Part shown: in pieces, positions 55,661-64,000 of the stretch | Layout of the letters: each line of letters starts with the position of its first letter | Numbering within the stretch: the first letter of the stretch is position 1 | Assembly (NCBI GenBank): GCA_963783175.1 | Contig: CAWANG010000003.1 | Coordinates: 1 to 64,000, forward strand | Origin: Roseiarcus sp963783175 | GTDB lineage: Bacteria; Pseudomonadota; Alphaproteobacteria; Rhizobiales; Beijerinckiaceae | Reading direction: 5' to 3' | DNA length: 64,000 nt | The notes under the pieces: model-generated | Seen by the model: only the letters and a program-made list of their open reading frames with translations | The model's database searches: none | What the model was told of the DNA's origin: nothing | Translations under genes and position numbers: made by a program

Positions 55661-57106
55661 TCATGGGGCGAAGAAGTGATCCACGACCGACTTGCGCTCG
55701 CCGGTGCGTCCGTCGGTCGCGGTGAAGGTGATCGGCGTCGACTTGCCGGGCGTCACGTCGGCGGGGGTTGAGACATAAACCGGCGTCTCGAGCGTCGAAT
55801 CCGGATCGACGTGGACCGTGAGGCGGCCGTCGCCAAGCGCCTTCGCGACGACGCTGGTCATCTGGGCGCCCTTAAGACCGGCGACGTCGAGCGTAAAGTC
55901 GCTCGCTTCGCCGAGCTTATTCGAGAACCGCAGCGTATAGCCGTCGCGGACGCCGCCCTCGACCGTCGGCGTGAACAAGGGCGCGCGGACGTGGAGGACG
56001 CTCATATTCATGCTCGAGCGTGAAACGAGGGCGTAGAGCATGACGCAGCCGGTGACCGCGATCAGCGCCGCATAGAGGATCGTGCGGGGCCGCGCCAGCC
56101 GGTAGACATTGTGCTCGCCGCGCTTGCGGCGCTCGAGATTCTCGTCGGTGTCGTAGGCGATAAGACGTGTCGGCCGATGCACTTTGGCCATCACCGCGTC
56201 GCAGGCGTCGATGCACAGGCCGCACTGGATGCAGCCGAGCTGCGAGCCCTTGCGAATGTCGACCCCGGTGGGGCAGACGGCGACGCACTGCATGCAGTCG
56301 ATGCAATCGCCGGCCGCCTCGCCATGGGCTCGGACCTTGGCCGCCTCCTTGACCGACATCCGCGGCTCGCCCCGATCGGACCGGTAGGTGACGTTGAGCG
56401 CGTCGGTGTCGGTGAGGGCGGCCTGGATGCGCGGCCACGGGCACATGTAGAGGCATACCTGTTCACGCATATGGCCGGCGAGGCTATAGGTGGTGAAGGT
56501 CAGAATGCCGATCCACAGATAGGCGACAGGGGGCGCCTGGAAGACCAGCAATTGCTTGAGCAGCGTCGGCGCGTCCTCGAAATAGAGCACCGCCGCGCCG
56601 CCGGTGAAGAGCGCGATCGCGAGCCACGCTGCGTGCTTGGCGACCCGCTTCATGATCTTGTCCGCGGTCCACGGCGCCTCGTCGAGCTTGATCCGGTCGC
56701 GCCGGTCGCCCTCGATTCGGCGCTCGACAAACAGGAAGAGGTCGGTCCACACGGTCTGCGGGCAGGCGTAGCCGCACCACACCCGTCCGAACAGAGCGTT
56801 AGATAGAAAGAGGATCAGCGCCGCCAGGATCAGGAGGCCGGTGAAATAGTACACCTCCTGAGGCCACAGCTCGATGAAGAAAAAATAGAACCGGGAGTGG
56901 GCCATGTCGACCAGGACCGCCTGGCCCGGCTGATCAGGTCCACGATTCCAGCGGATGAACGGCAGGATGTAGTAGACGCCAAGCGCTATCCACAACACGA
57001 TCCACTTTATGCGCCGATAAGTCCCCCAAACTCTCTGGGGGTAGACCTTCTTCGCCGCCGCATAGAGTGGACCGTCGTCGTCAATCGCCGCGAGGTCAAT
57101 GCTCAC
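55661..57106 (-). CDS. ccoG: cbb3 accessory ferredoxin-like protein CcoG/FixG/RdxA
   Basis: A 481-residue membrane protein with about five helices and two [4Fe-4S] motifs: CIDCMQCVAVCPTGVDIR and CIQCGLCIDACD, as well as CGYACPQTVWTD and CLYMCPWPRIQ. The C-terminal IG-like domain (FSNKLGEASDFTLDVAGLKG) is periplasmic. CcoG is thought to reduce Cu(II) for oxidase assembly. A GTG start at 57106 overlaps the ccoP stop by GTGA. Confidence 0.94.
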   Translation of the reverse strand: MSIDLAAIDDDGPLYAAAKKVYPQRVWGTYRRIKWIVLWIALGVYYILPFIRWNRGPDQPGQAVLVDMAHSRFYFFFIELWPQEVYYFTGLLILAALILFLSNALFGRVWCGYACPQTVWTDLFLFVERRIEGDRRDRIKLDEAPWTADKIMKRVAKHAAWLAIALFTGGAAVLYFEDAPTLLKQLLVFQAPPVAYLWIGILTFTTYSLAGHMREQVCLYMCPWPRIQAALTDTDALNVTYRSDRGEPRMSVKEAAKVRAHGEAAGDCIDCMQCVAVCPTGVDIRKGSQLGCIQCGLCIDACDAVMAKVHRPTRLIAYDTDENLERRKRGEHNVYRLARPRTILYAALIAVTGCVMLYALVSRSSMNMSVLHVRAPLFTPTVEGGVRDGYTLRFSNKLGEASDFTLDVAGLKGAQMTSVVAKALGDGRLTVHVDPDSTLETPVYVSTPADVTPGKSTPITFTATDGRTGERKSVVDHFFAP

Positions 57107-57978
57107 GTACCGCCGCCCAGAGAGTGGACATAAAGCGCGAGCGCTTTGATCGTCACCGGATCGAGACGCTTGCCCCACGCCGGCATCGTGCTGTTGCGGG
57201 CGTAGGCGATCGTCGTCGTCAGGTCTTTGATGTCGGAGCCGTACAACCAGATCTTGGTCGTCAGGTTCGGGGCGCCCATTTCGCTGTTCCCTTTTCCGTC
57301 GTCGCCGTGGCAGGCGGAGCAATTGTCGGCGAAGATCTTCTTGCCGGCTTCGACGTCGACGCCGGGTTCAGGGTCGAGCTTGGCGAGAGTGCGCACATAG
57401 TTCGCGACCTGCTGGATTTGTTCCGGCTTCAGAATGCCGTCCTTGCCGAACGCGGGCATGGCGCTGGTATGGGTGTCGGTATCGTCGGCGCGAATGCCGT
57501 GGGTGATGGTCGTATCGATCTGATCGAGCGTTCCGCCCCACAGCCAGCGGCCGGCGGTCAGGTTGGGATAGCCGTACTGGCCTTGCCCGCCCGACCCGTG
57601 GCAGGGCGCGCAATTGTCGCCGAACGCCGCCTTGCCCTGCGCCAGCGCGAGCTCCAGAAGCTTCGGATCAGCCGCGATGCCGGCGAGGCTCGTATTCTCG
57701 AGGCCCGCCGCCTGCTGCATGCGCGCCGCCTGCGCGACGGCGAGGTCTTCGGCGACCTGCCCGCGATTGGTGTGGCCGAGAACCCCGCCGGTGAAGCCGG
57801 TCGCGAGCGGCCAGGCGGGATAGAGGAACCAATAGACGACCGAGAACGCGATCGTGAGATAGAACAGCCAGAGCCACCAGCGCGGCAGCGGCGTATTAAG
57901 CTCCCGGATGCCGTCCCATTCATGTCCGGTCGTGGCCTGACCGGAAATCCTGTCGACTTGAACCGGATCGGTGCTCAT
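57103..57978 (-). CDS. ccoP: cbb3 cytochrome c oxidase subunit III (CcoP/FixP)
   Basis: A 291-residue diheme cytochrome. One membrane helix (WWLWLFYLTIAFSVVYWFLY) is followed by two class I c domains with CAPCH and CSACH; axial methionines are in SAMPAFG and STMPAWG. It passes electrons to CcoO/CcoN. Start ATG at 57978, three bases after the ccoQ stop. Confidence 0.96.
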   Translation of the reverse strand: MSTDPVQVDRISGQATTGHEWDGIRELNTPLPRWWLWLFYLTIAFSVVYWFLYPAWPLATGFTGGVLGHTNRGQVAEDLAVAQAARMQQAAGLENTSLAGIAADPKLLELALAQGKAAFGDNCAPCHGSGGQGQYGYPNLTAGRWLWGGTLDQIDTTITHGIRADDTDTHTSAMPAFGKDGILKPEQIQQVANYVRTLAKLDPEPGVDVEAGKKIFADNCSACHGDDGKGNSEMGAPNLTTKIWLYGSDIKDLTTTIAYARNSTMPAWGKRLDPVTIKALALYVHSLGGGT

Positions 57979-57981
57979 CGC

Positions 57982-58137
57982 TCAATCCTCCCGCAGCGGC
58001 ATGCGGGCCGCGTCCTCAAAGCGCGCGCGATTCTTGGGCCAGAACGCGTAGACCAGCGTTCCAAGGAAGAACGCGAAAAAATAGAGCGTGCCCGCCGATT
58101 GCGCGAACTCAGCCAGCCATTCGTAGGTCGTCGTCAT
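57982..58137 (-). CDS. ccoQ: cbb3 oxidase subunit IV (CcoQ)
   Basis: A 51-residue single-helix protein: MTTTYEWLAEFAQSAGTLY then FFAFFLGTLVYAFWPKN and a short polar tail (RARFEDAARMPLRED). This is the size, helix and WPKN motif of CcoQ/FixQ, which stabilises the oxidase complex. It lies between ccoO and ccoP with 16 and 3 bases of spacing. Confidence 0.92.
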   Translation of the reverse strand: MTTTYEWLAEFAQSAGTLYFFAFFLGTLVYAFWPKNRARFEDAARMPLRED

Positions 58138-58153
58138 GGAGCCCCTCGAAGCG

Positions 58154-58918
58154 TCAGCGCAGGTTGGCTTTATTGTCGTAAAGGTTGAAGTCGACCAGCG
58201 TGCCCAGCATCTGCAGATAGGCGACGACCGCGTCCCCCTCGGTGATGTCGGTCGTCGTCGGGTTGAACTTGCGCACGACTGCCTTCGGATAGCGCTTGAG
58301 CAGCGCCGCCGCTTCAGGCGAATTGGGGTTCACCTGCGCCCTGAGGTCGGCCATCACGTTCGTCATCATGTCGTCGGTGTAGGGGACGCCGACTTCGCGG
58401 TTCGTCTGAACGTTGGCGATGAGCTCGCGGGTGTCGAGCGGGGTCGTCATCAGGAAGGCGTAGGATGGCATGATCGATTGCGGCACGACCGAGCGTGGAT
58501 CGATGAGATGCGCGACTTGCCAGGCGTCGGTGTACTTGCCGCCGACTCGCGCCAGGTCCGGCCCGTTGCGCTTGGAGCCCCACTGGAACGGATGGTCGTA
58601 CATGCTCTCGGCGGCGAGCGAATAGTGGCCGTAGCGCTCGACCTCGTCGCGAAGGGCTCGGATCATCTGGCTGTGGCAGAGGTAGCAACCCTCGCGGACA
58701 TAGATGTTGCGGCCGGCGAGCTCGAGCGGAGTATATGGGCGCATCCCCTGCACGGTTTCGAGCGTGCTCTTGAGGTAGAAGAGCGGCACGATCTCGACCA
58801 GGCCGCCGATCGCGACCATGATGAGAATGCCGATGACGAGGTAGATCGGGTTGGTCTCCAGGAGCTGATGTCTGGAGAACAGCGACCCGCTGTGATGCGG
58901 CTGCCCGGAGCTGCTCAT
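58154..58918 (-). CDS. ccoO: cbb3 cytochrome c oxidase subunit II (CcoO/FixO)
   Basis: A 254-residue monoheme membrane cytochrome: an N-terminal helix (NPIYLVIGILIMVAIGGLVE), the heme motif CYLCH in YVREGCYLCHSQMIR and the family segment YDHPFQWGSKRNGPDLARVG. It relays electrons between CcoP and CcoN. Its start is 13 bases after the ccoN stop. Confidence 0.96.
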   Translation of the reverse strand: MSSSGQPHHSGSLFSRHQLLETNPIYLVIGILIMVAIGGLVEIVPLFYLKSTLETVQGMRPYTPLELAGRNIYVREGCYLCHSQMIRALRDEVERYGHYSLAAESMYDHPFQWGSKRNGPDLARVGGKYTDAWQVAHLIDPRSVVPQSIMPSYAFLMTTPLDTRELIANVQTNREVGVPYTDDMMTNVMADLRAQVNPNSPEAAALLKRYPKAVVRKFNPTTTDITEGDAVVAYLQMLGTLVDFNLYDNKANLR

Positions 58919-58931
58919 GGGTGGGTGCTCC

Positions 58932-60581
58932 TCATTGCGCAGGCTGAAGCGCCGGCTCTGCGGCGGGCGCCGCCGCCTCGGACGCCGTGATCGTCATGTA
59001 GATGTTGTAGAGCATCAGGCAGTAGGCGATGAGGAAAAGCGTGCCTCCGCACGCGCGAATGACGTAGAAGGGGTGCATCGCTGCGACGGTCTCGATGAAC
59101 GAATATTCGAGGTAGCCTTGCGGCGTATAGCTGCGCCACATGAGGCCCTGCAGGATGCCCGACACCCACATCGAGGTGATGTAAAGGACGATGCCGAGAG
59201 TGGCGATCCAGAAGTGCCAGTTGACGAGGCGCAGCGAATAAAGCTCGCGCTTGTTCCACAGCCACGGAACCAGGCAATAGATCGCGCCGAACGACACGAA
59301 CGCGACCCAGCCGAGCGCGCCCGAATGCACATGGCCGACCGTCCAGTCGGTATAGTGCGACAGCGAGTTGACCGACTTGATCGACATCGCCGGGCCTTCG
59401 AAAGTCGACATGCCGTAGAAGGCGACCGAAACCACGAGCATCCGCAGCACCGGGTCGGTGCGCAGCTTGTCCCACGCGCCCGACAGCGTCAAAAGTCCGT
59501 TGATCATGCCGCCCCATGAGGGCATCCAGAGCATGATCGAGAACGTCATGCCGAGCGTCTGCGCCCAGTCGGGCAGCGCCGTGTAGTGGAGATGGTGCGG
59601 GCCCGCCCAGATGTAGAGGAAGATGAGCGACCAGAAGTGGATGATTGACAGCCGGTAGGAATAGATCGGGCGCTCCGCCCGCTTGGGCACGAAATAATAC
59701 ATGATCGCGAGGAAGCCTGCGGTCAGAAAGAAGCCGACCGCATTGTGGCCGTACCACCACTGGAACATCGCATCCTGGACGCCGCTCCACAGGACGTAGG
59801 ATTTGGACGAGAAGACCGACACCGGCACGGCGACGTTGTTGCCGATATGCAGCATCGCGATCGTGAGGATGAAGGCGAGGTAGAACCAGTTGGCGACAAA
59901 AATATGCGGCTCCTTGCGGCGGAAGATCGTGCCGAGGAACACCAAGAGGTAGACGACCCAGACGATCGTCAGCCAGAGGTCGGCGTACCACTCGGGCTCC
60001 GCATATTCCTTGCTCTCGGTGATGCCGAGCAGATAGCCGGTGCCGGCGATGAGGATGAAGAAGTTGTAGCCGAGGATGACGAACCACGGCGCAAGATCGC
60101 CGGCCAGGCGCGCGCGGGAGGTGCGTTGCACGACATAGAATGACGTCGCCAGGAGGACGTTGCCGCCGAACGCGAAGATCACCGCCGACGTGTGCAGGGG
60201 CCGCAGGCGGCCGAAGTTGAACCACGGCGCGATGTTGATGTCCGGAAACGCGAGCTCGAAGGCGATGTAGACGCCGACCGCCATGCCCGCCAGGCCCCAG
60301 AACAGCGCGAAAAGGGTCGCGACCTTGACCGGCCCGAAGTTGTAGTTCGGCAATCCGCCGATCTCGAGCGGCGGCCGTTCCGCCGGACGGGCGTTGTAGC
60401 GCTGGAAGATCGCGAATATGCCGGCGGCGGCGACCAGCGCTCCAAGCCCCATATGGAAGGCGTAAGCGGGTTCGATCGTCTGGGCGGCGATGAAGATGCA
60501 TAGCAGCGCCAGGAGGCCCAGCACCCCGACCAACCCAATCTCGCCGCCCCAGAGCGACTTCGGTTGCGATTCCGTTTGCAT
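58932..60581 (-). CDS. ccoN: cbb3 cytochrome c oxidase subunit I (CcoN/FixN)
   Basis: The 549-residue catalytic subunit with about twelve membrane helices and conserved histidines for hemes b, b3 and CuB (LHTSAVIFAFGGNVLLATSF, QWWYGHNAVGFFLTAG, HVHSGALGWVAFVSFGAIYC). It reduces O2 with high affinity and pumps protons. ATG 60581 follows AGGGG; ATG 60617 would add 12 residues. In the 160 bases up to the FixK-like gene I found no clear TTGAT-N4-ATCAA box. Confidence 0.96.
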   Translation of the reverse strand: MQTESQPKSLWGGEIGLVGVLGLLALLCIFIAAQTIEPAYAFHMGLGALVAAAGIFAIFQRYNARPAERPPLEIGGLPNYNFGPVKVATLFALFWGLAGMAVGVYIAFELAFPDINIAPWFNFGRLRPLHTSAVIFAFGGNVLLATSFYVVQRTSRARLAGDLAPWFVILGYNFFILIAGTGYLLGITESKEYAEPEWYADLWLTIVWVVYLLVFLGTIFRRKEPHIFVANWFYLAFILTIAMLHIGNNVAVPVSVFSSKSYVLWSGVQDAMFQWWYGHNAVGFFLTAGFLAIMYYFVPKRAERPIYSYRLSIIHFWSLIFLYIWAGPHHLHYTALPDWAQTLGMTFSIMLWMPSWGGMINGLLTLSGAWDKLRTDPVLRMLVVSVAFYGMSTFEGPAMSIKSVNSLSHYTDWTVGHVHSGALGWVAFVSFGAIYCLVPWLWNKRELYSLRLVNWHFWIATLGIVLYITSMWVSGILQGLMWRSYTPQGYLEYSFIETVAAMHPFYVIRACGGTLFLIAYCLMLYNIYMTITASEAAAPAAEPALQPAQ

Positions 60582-60741
60582 CCCAGACCCCTGGCTAAAG
60601 GCGGCCGCCTGCGGCATCCCCAGAAAGCGTCCCGCGCCGCTTGCTCATCTTAATCCTGCGCCCGGGTCGAAGCCACGGCCATCCCCTGGCCCGGCCCCGT
60701 GACCTTGTGTCGCACATTTGCGGGGATTCCTCCCACGCCTC

Positions 60742-61476
60742 TTACGCAGCGGCGACGTCGAGGTCACGCGCGGGTTCGACGTGCGGGAAAGGCAGGGCGT
60801 CGCGGTCGGCGGCGGCAAGACGTCTCAGCTCGTCGGGCCGGAGGATTTCGACTCGCCGCTTGCGCGGCAGCGTGATCAAGCCGCGCTCCTTGAAGTGAGT
60901 GAACGTGCGGCTCACCGTCTCGATGGTGAGTCCGAGGTAGTCGGCGATGTCCTGACGCTGCATCGCCAGCTCGACGACGTCGCCGCCAGACGGCGCCGAG
61001 CGCAAGCGGATCATCGTCAAGAACCAGGCGAGCCGCTCTTCCGCCGAACTGCGTCCGATCATCAGCATGTGGTCGATGGATAGAGTCAGCGCCCGGGTTG
61101 CGCCCTCGAACAGCGCGGCGTTGAGCCGCGGGTCGTCGTCCATGCGTAGCCGGCAGGCGTGACGCGGCAGGACGGCCATCGCGGCCCGGTCAACCGCCTC
61201 GATTGAGAGCTTATGGGTCGCGTCTGGCTCAAGGCCGCATATGTCGCCCCGCATGTAGAACGCGAACACCTGCCGCCGTCCGTCGCGGGTGAATTTGACC
61301 GCGCGGAAGAGGCCGCGCATGACGAGGAAGAAGCTTTCCGTCGGATCGCCTTCGCCGACGACTTCCTGGCCGGCCAGGAACGGGACGACAGCTGCTTCGA
61401 AATGAGGAAAGCATGCGCTCAGGAGTTCGCCGATGCCGGGCCTGTCGCCGGCAAAAGCATTGAAGGCATAAGCCAT
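60742..61476 (-). CDS. FixK-type Crp/Fnr family regulator
   Basis: A 244-residue regulator: cNMP-binding-like sensor domain (FLAGQEVVGEGDPTESFFLV), dimer helix and helix-turn-helix (QRQDIADYLGLTIETVSRTF). The ETVSR recognition helix predicts binding to TTGAT-N4-ATCAA. The N-terminal Cys cluster that holds the Fnr [4Fe-4S] centre is missing (only isolated Cys near residues 22, 80 and 108), so it looks like FixK rather than an O2-sensing Fnr. Being immediately upstream of ccoN on the same strand it is the likely activator of the oxidase. Confidence 0.88.
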   Translation of the reverse strand: MAYAFNAFAGDRPGIGELLSACFPHFEAAVVPFLAGQEVVGEGDPTESFFLVMRGLFRAVKFTRDGRRQVFAFYMRGDICGLEPDATHKLSIEAVDRAAMAVLPRHACRLRMDDDPRLNAALFEGATRALTLSIDHMLMIGRSSAEERLAWFLTMIRLRSAPSGGDVVELAMQRQDIADYLGLTIETVSRTFTHFKERGLITLPRKRRVEILRPDELRRLAAADRDALPFPHVEPARDLDVAAA

Positions 61477-61683
61477 TCATCCCCCAATTTCGCCCTGGAG
61501 CGTCCACGGTCGCGCCAGCCATCCGGCCGCGCCGGGCAGTCATGGCGCCGCCGCGGACACCAGGGAACATGACGTTTTGCCGCAGCAGCGGCCTTTGGCG
61601 ACCGCGCGATCCGCGCGCGACCGCGCCGAGATGGCTCGCGAAGGCCTCTCGACAGACTCGGGCAAACCTGCCAGTCCGGCGCC

Positions 61684-63114
61684 ATGGCCAAGTTTCGTTC
61701 TTCATATGTCTGCCAGAATTGCGGGGCGATCACCCAACGCTGGCAAGGCAAATGTGAATCGTGCGGTGAGTGGAACACGATCATCGAAGAGGCGGCGGCC
61801 CTCGGCGTCGGTGGCGCGGCCGCCCGAAGGGGAGCGGCGGGCCGGCCGTTCCCGCTCGAGGACCTGTCGGGCGCGTCCAGGCTCGAACCGCGTCTCGTCA
61901 CCGGCCTCGCCGAACTCGATCGCGTGGCCGGAGGCGGGTTCGTACCCGGGTCGGCGACCCTGATCGGCGGCGAGCCTGGCATCGGCAAGTCGACCCTATT
62001 GATCCAGGCCTGCGCGGCGGTCGCGCGATCTGGCGGGCGGGTCGTCTACGTCTCGGGCGAGGAATCGACCGCCCAGGTTCGTCTGCGCGCCGCGCGGCTC
62101 GGGCTCGCCGACGCTCCGGTGCAGCTTGCGGCGCAAACGTTCGTCGAAGATATCGTGGCGACGCTCGGCTCGGGCGACGCGCCGAAGCTCGTGGTCATCG
62201 ATTCGATCCAGACCATGTGGAGCGATGCGATCGAATCGGCGCCGGGAACGGTGAGCCAGGTGCGCGGCTCCGTACAGGCGCTGATACGTTTCGCCAAGGC
62301 GAGCGGCTCAGCTTTGCTGCTCGTCGGACATGTGACCAAGGACGGCCAGATCGCCGGCCCGCGCGTCGTCGAGCACATGGTCGACGCGGTCTTCTCCTTC
62401 GAGGGCGACGGCGCGCACGCCTTCCGCCTGCTACGCGCGGCCAAGAACCGGTTCGGCGCGACCGACGAGGTCGGCGTCTTCGAGATGACCGGCGGCGGCC
62501 TCGACGAAGTGCCGAACCCCTCGGCGCTGTTCCTTGCCGATCGCGACGGCGCCGCCAATCCGGGGGCTGCGGTGTTCGCCGGCGTCGAGGGTGCGCGGCC
62601 GCTTCTGGTCGAGATCCAGGCCCTGGTGGCGCCGACGACGCTCGGGACGCCGCGCCGCGCGGTCGTCGGCTGGGAGCCGAGCCGGCTGGCGATGGTGCTG
62701 GCGGTCCTCGAGGCTCATGGCGGAATGAAGCTCGGGCAATATGACGTCTATCTCAACGTCGCCGGGGGCTTGCGGATCGTGGAGCCTGCGGCTGACCTTG
62801 CCGCTGCCGCAGCGCTAATATCCTCGCTCACCGGCGCGAGCCTGCCGCCGGATGCGGTCTTTTTCGGCGAGATTGCGCTATCGGGCTCGGTGCGACCGGT
62901 CGCACACCCCGGCTTGCGCCTCAAGGAGGCCGCCAAGCTCGGATTCGCGAAGGCGTTCGCGTCGCCTTCGCCGCGCGCCGACGGCGAAGCCGCCAATATC
63001 GCCGCCCAGGCGATCGGGACAGTGGCGTCGCTGGTGGCGCTGATCGCTTCGGGCGCGGTCGAAACGAGGGCGGCGCGCGCCGGCGTCCCGGCTCGCAGTG
63101 GGGTGACGAACTGA
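61684..63114 (+). CDS. radA: DNA repair protein RadA
   Basis: A 476-residue RecA-like protein that aids branch migration in recombination. It has the N-terminal zinc finger (CQNCG and CESCGEWNT), Walker A GGEPGIGKST, the RadA-specific KNRFGATDEVGVFEM, and a C-terminal Lon-protease-like domain (LTGASLPPDAVFFGEIALSG). Full length. Start ATG at 61684. It begins the radA-cvpA-purF run. Confidence 0.96.
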   Translation: MAKFRSSYVCQNCGAITQRWQGKCESCGEWNTIIEEAAALGVGGAAARRGAAGRPFPLEDLSGASRLEPRLVTGLAELDRVAGGGFVPGSATLIGGEPGIGKSTLLIQACAAVARSGGRVVYVSGEESTAQVRLRAARLGLADAPVQLAAQTFVEDIVATLGSGDAPKLVVIDSIQTMWSDAIESAPGTVSQVRGSVQALIRFAKASGSALLLVGHVTKDGQIAGPRVVEHMVDAVFSFEGDGAHAFRLLRAAKNRFGATDEVGVFEMTGGGLDEVPNPSALFLADRDGAANPGAAVFAGVEGARPLLVEIQALVAPTTLGTPRRAVVGWEPSRLAMVLAVLEAHGGMKLGQYDVYLNVAGGLRIVEPAADLAAAAALISSLTGASLPPDAVFFGEIALSGSVRPVAHPGLRLKEAAKLGFAKAFASPSPRADGEAANIAAQAIGTVASLVALIASGAVETRAARAGVPARSGVTN

Positions 63115-63197
63115 GTCGGCTTGGCTATAAGGCGCTCGCGTCGGCCGCCGGACGGCGCAGAAGACGTTAGACCGTCGCGACCAGGTTCTCCTGAAAC

Positions 63198-63926
63198 ATG
63201 CCCTCTTATCTCGATCTCGCGGTTCTCGGCATCGTTCTCGTCTCCGCGCTTTTGTCGATGATGCGCGGGTTCAGCCGCGAGGTTCTCGCGATCGCATCCT
63301 GGGCCGCCGCCGCGGCCGCCGCTTATTACTTCTACCCTCTCGTCGTGCCCTACCTCACTCCTTATATCCATAAGGAGATTATCGCCCAGGCGGCGGCGGC
63401 GGCGATTGTGTTCTTCGTAACGTTGATCATCGTTTCGCTGTTCACAGTCCGTCTGTCTGATGCGATTCTCGACAGCAAGATCGGCGCCCTCGACCGATCG
63501 CTGGGGTTCGTGTTCGGCGTCGCGAGGGGATTCCTTCTCGCGGTCGTCGCTTTCGCCATCTTCAACTGGTTGGTTTCGGAGAAGCAGCAGCCGGAATGGG
63601 TCAAGAACGCCAGAACGCGGCCGATCCTGACCGAGACGGCCGATCGAATTGTCGCCTTGCTGCCGGAGGACGCAGCCACGACCATCGACGGCTGGATCAA
63701 ATCGCGCGCGAGCGCGGCGACGAACGAGCTGGCGCCAGCCGGCGATTCGGCCGCGTCGAACCCCAAAACGGGGGGCGACGAGCCGACCGCGACTCCCGCT
63801 CCGGCGCCGCCCAAGAAGACCGATTCGACCGCGAGCGGCGCGACCACGGACAAGCAGAAGCTCGACGCCTTGATCAACAAGAATGTTCCGCCTCCGGCGC
63901 CCTTCGCGCCGGCGCCGAAGCAATAA
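63198..63926 (+). CDS. cvpA: CvpA family membrane protein
   Basis: A 242-residue protein with four membrane helices (YLDLAVLGIVLVSALLSMMR, ASWAAAAAAAYYFYPLVVPY, AAAAAIVFFVTLIIVSLFTV, FGVARGFLLAVVAFAIFNWL) and a long Ala/Pro/Thr-rich cytosolic tail of about 90 residues. CvpA is linked to colicin V production and envelope stress tolerance. The stop TAA overlaps the next ATG (TAATG), as in other alphaproteobacterial cvpA-purF pairs. Confidence 0.93.
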   Translation: MPSYLDLAVLGIVLVSALLSMMRGFSREVLAIASWAAAAAAAYYFYPLVVPYLTPYIHKEIIAQAAAAAIVFFVTLIIVSLFTVRLSDAILDSKIGALDRSLGFVFGVARGFLLAVVAFAIFNWLVSEKQQPEWVKNARTRPILTETADRIVALLPEDAATTIDGWIKSRASAATNELAPAGDSAASNPKTGGDEPTATPAPAPPKKTDSTASGATTDKQKLDALINKNVPPPAPFAPAPKQ

Positions 63927-64000
63927 TGGGCGAGGCTTCGACCACCGCTCCGGACGCGCCGAGGGAGGCCGGTCTCGATCTCGCCGAGGACCGGCTGCGC
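63926..64000 (+). CDS. purF: Amidophosphoribosyltransferase PurF, N-terminal fragment (cut by window end)
   Basis: Only 25 codons are visible (starting MGEASTTAP and reaching EDRLR at the edge). PurF proteins of alphaproteobacteria carry such a short leader ending in DRLREECGVFG, where the Cys becomes the catalytic N-terminus after processing. The position directly after cvpA, with overlapping TAATG, supports the call, but the catalytic part lies outside the window. Confidence 0.6.
   Translation, partial: MGEASTTAPDAPREAGLDLAEDRLR

Noticed and set aside
58915..60501. 528-codon frame on the same strand as ccoN
   Set aside because: It is an out-of-frame reading of ccoN; the ccoN frame carries all oxidase motifs.
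60582..60741. FixK/Fnr box upstream of ccoN
   Set aside because: No sequence close to TTGAT-N4-ATCAA could be found by eye in the spacer.
62748..63923. 391-codon frame antisense to cvpA and the radA end
   Set aside because: Arg/Gly-rich low-complexity translation with no family features; cvpA is convincing on the plus strand.

Overview
The window is GC-rich chromosomal DNA from an alphaproteobacterium, most likely of the order Hyphomicrobiales (Rhizobiales) and perhaps near the Beijerinckiaceae/Methylocystaceae. The reasons are the gene orders: chvI-chvG-hprK-manX-ptsH, lptC-lptA-lptB, the RegB/RegR (ActS/ActR) pair, rsmI-yraN-gshB, rpsO-pnp, radA-cvpA-purF and ccoNOQPGHIS beside a FixK/Fnr-type gene. 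The genus cannot be fixed from the sequence alone. Almost everything is core chromosome; no phage structural genes, transposases, CRISPR arrays or rRNA genes were seen.

Layout. 0-5 kb: a HugZ-like flavin-fold protein, then the ChvG/ChvI envelope-stress two-component system running into HPr kinase, an EIIA(Man) protein and HPr (a regulatory PTS without a visible sugar permease). 5-7.4 kb: the LPS-export genes lptB, lptA and lptC. 8-10 kb: a tRNA with a CAT anticodon and the redox regulators RegR/RegB. 10-15 kb: an SH3-domain protein, a D-2-hydroxyacid dehydrogenase, an LpoA-like lipoprotein, rsmI and yraN. 15.2-16.2 kb: a RES/Xre toxin-antitoxin module that splits the yraN-gshB operon and is bracketed by a 49-bp direct repeat of the yraN tail. 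16.4-22.4 kb: gshB, glnD, grpE, alkB and yebC. 22.4-25.3 kb: a Gly/Trp-rich secreted protein, a GNAT, a 21-bp tandem repeat, two unrecognised genes and a divergent Xre/S24 regulator. 25-33 kb: dapE, truA, a radical-SAM protein, a zinc metallopeptidase, a glycosyltransferase, a LON-domain protein, cnoX and a YbaK-type deacylase. 33-45 kb: rpsO, pnp, cfa, thrC, an M16 protease, a GNAT, a degenerate GGDEF/EAL membrane protein and a GT25 glycosyltransferase. 45-52.6 kb: clpB, small membrane proteins, a zinc alcohol dehydrogenase and a membrane-anchored quinoprotein-like beta-propeller. 52.7-61.5 kb: the complete cbb3 oxidase structural and assembly cluster with its FixK-like regulator. 61.7-64 kb: radA, cvpA and the first codons of purF.

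How the genes fit together. A respiratory/redox theme recurs: RegB senses the quinone pool or redox state, RegR and the FixK-like protein are plausible activators of the high-affinity cbb3 oxidase, and the oxidase assembly genes (ccoGHIS) are present. A second theme is the envelope: ChvGI, the Lpt proteins, GT25, an LpoA-like lipoprotein and the GT2 protein.

Quality caveat. At least ten genes (gshB, the Gly/Trp-rich gene, PA0069-like radical SAM, YpfJ-like, LON-domain, cnoX, clpB, lapA-like, the zinc ADH and the beta-propeller gene) contain apparent frameshifts. Thirteen of the fifteen breaks are one-base insertions, and clpB carries four of them. Since several of these are indispensable or highly conserved genes, sequencing or assembly error is the simplest explanation, and coordinates for these genes span the break.
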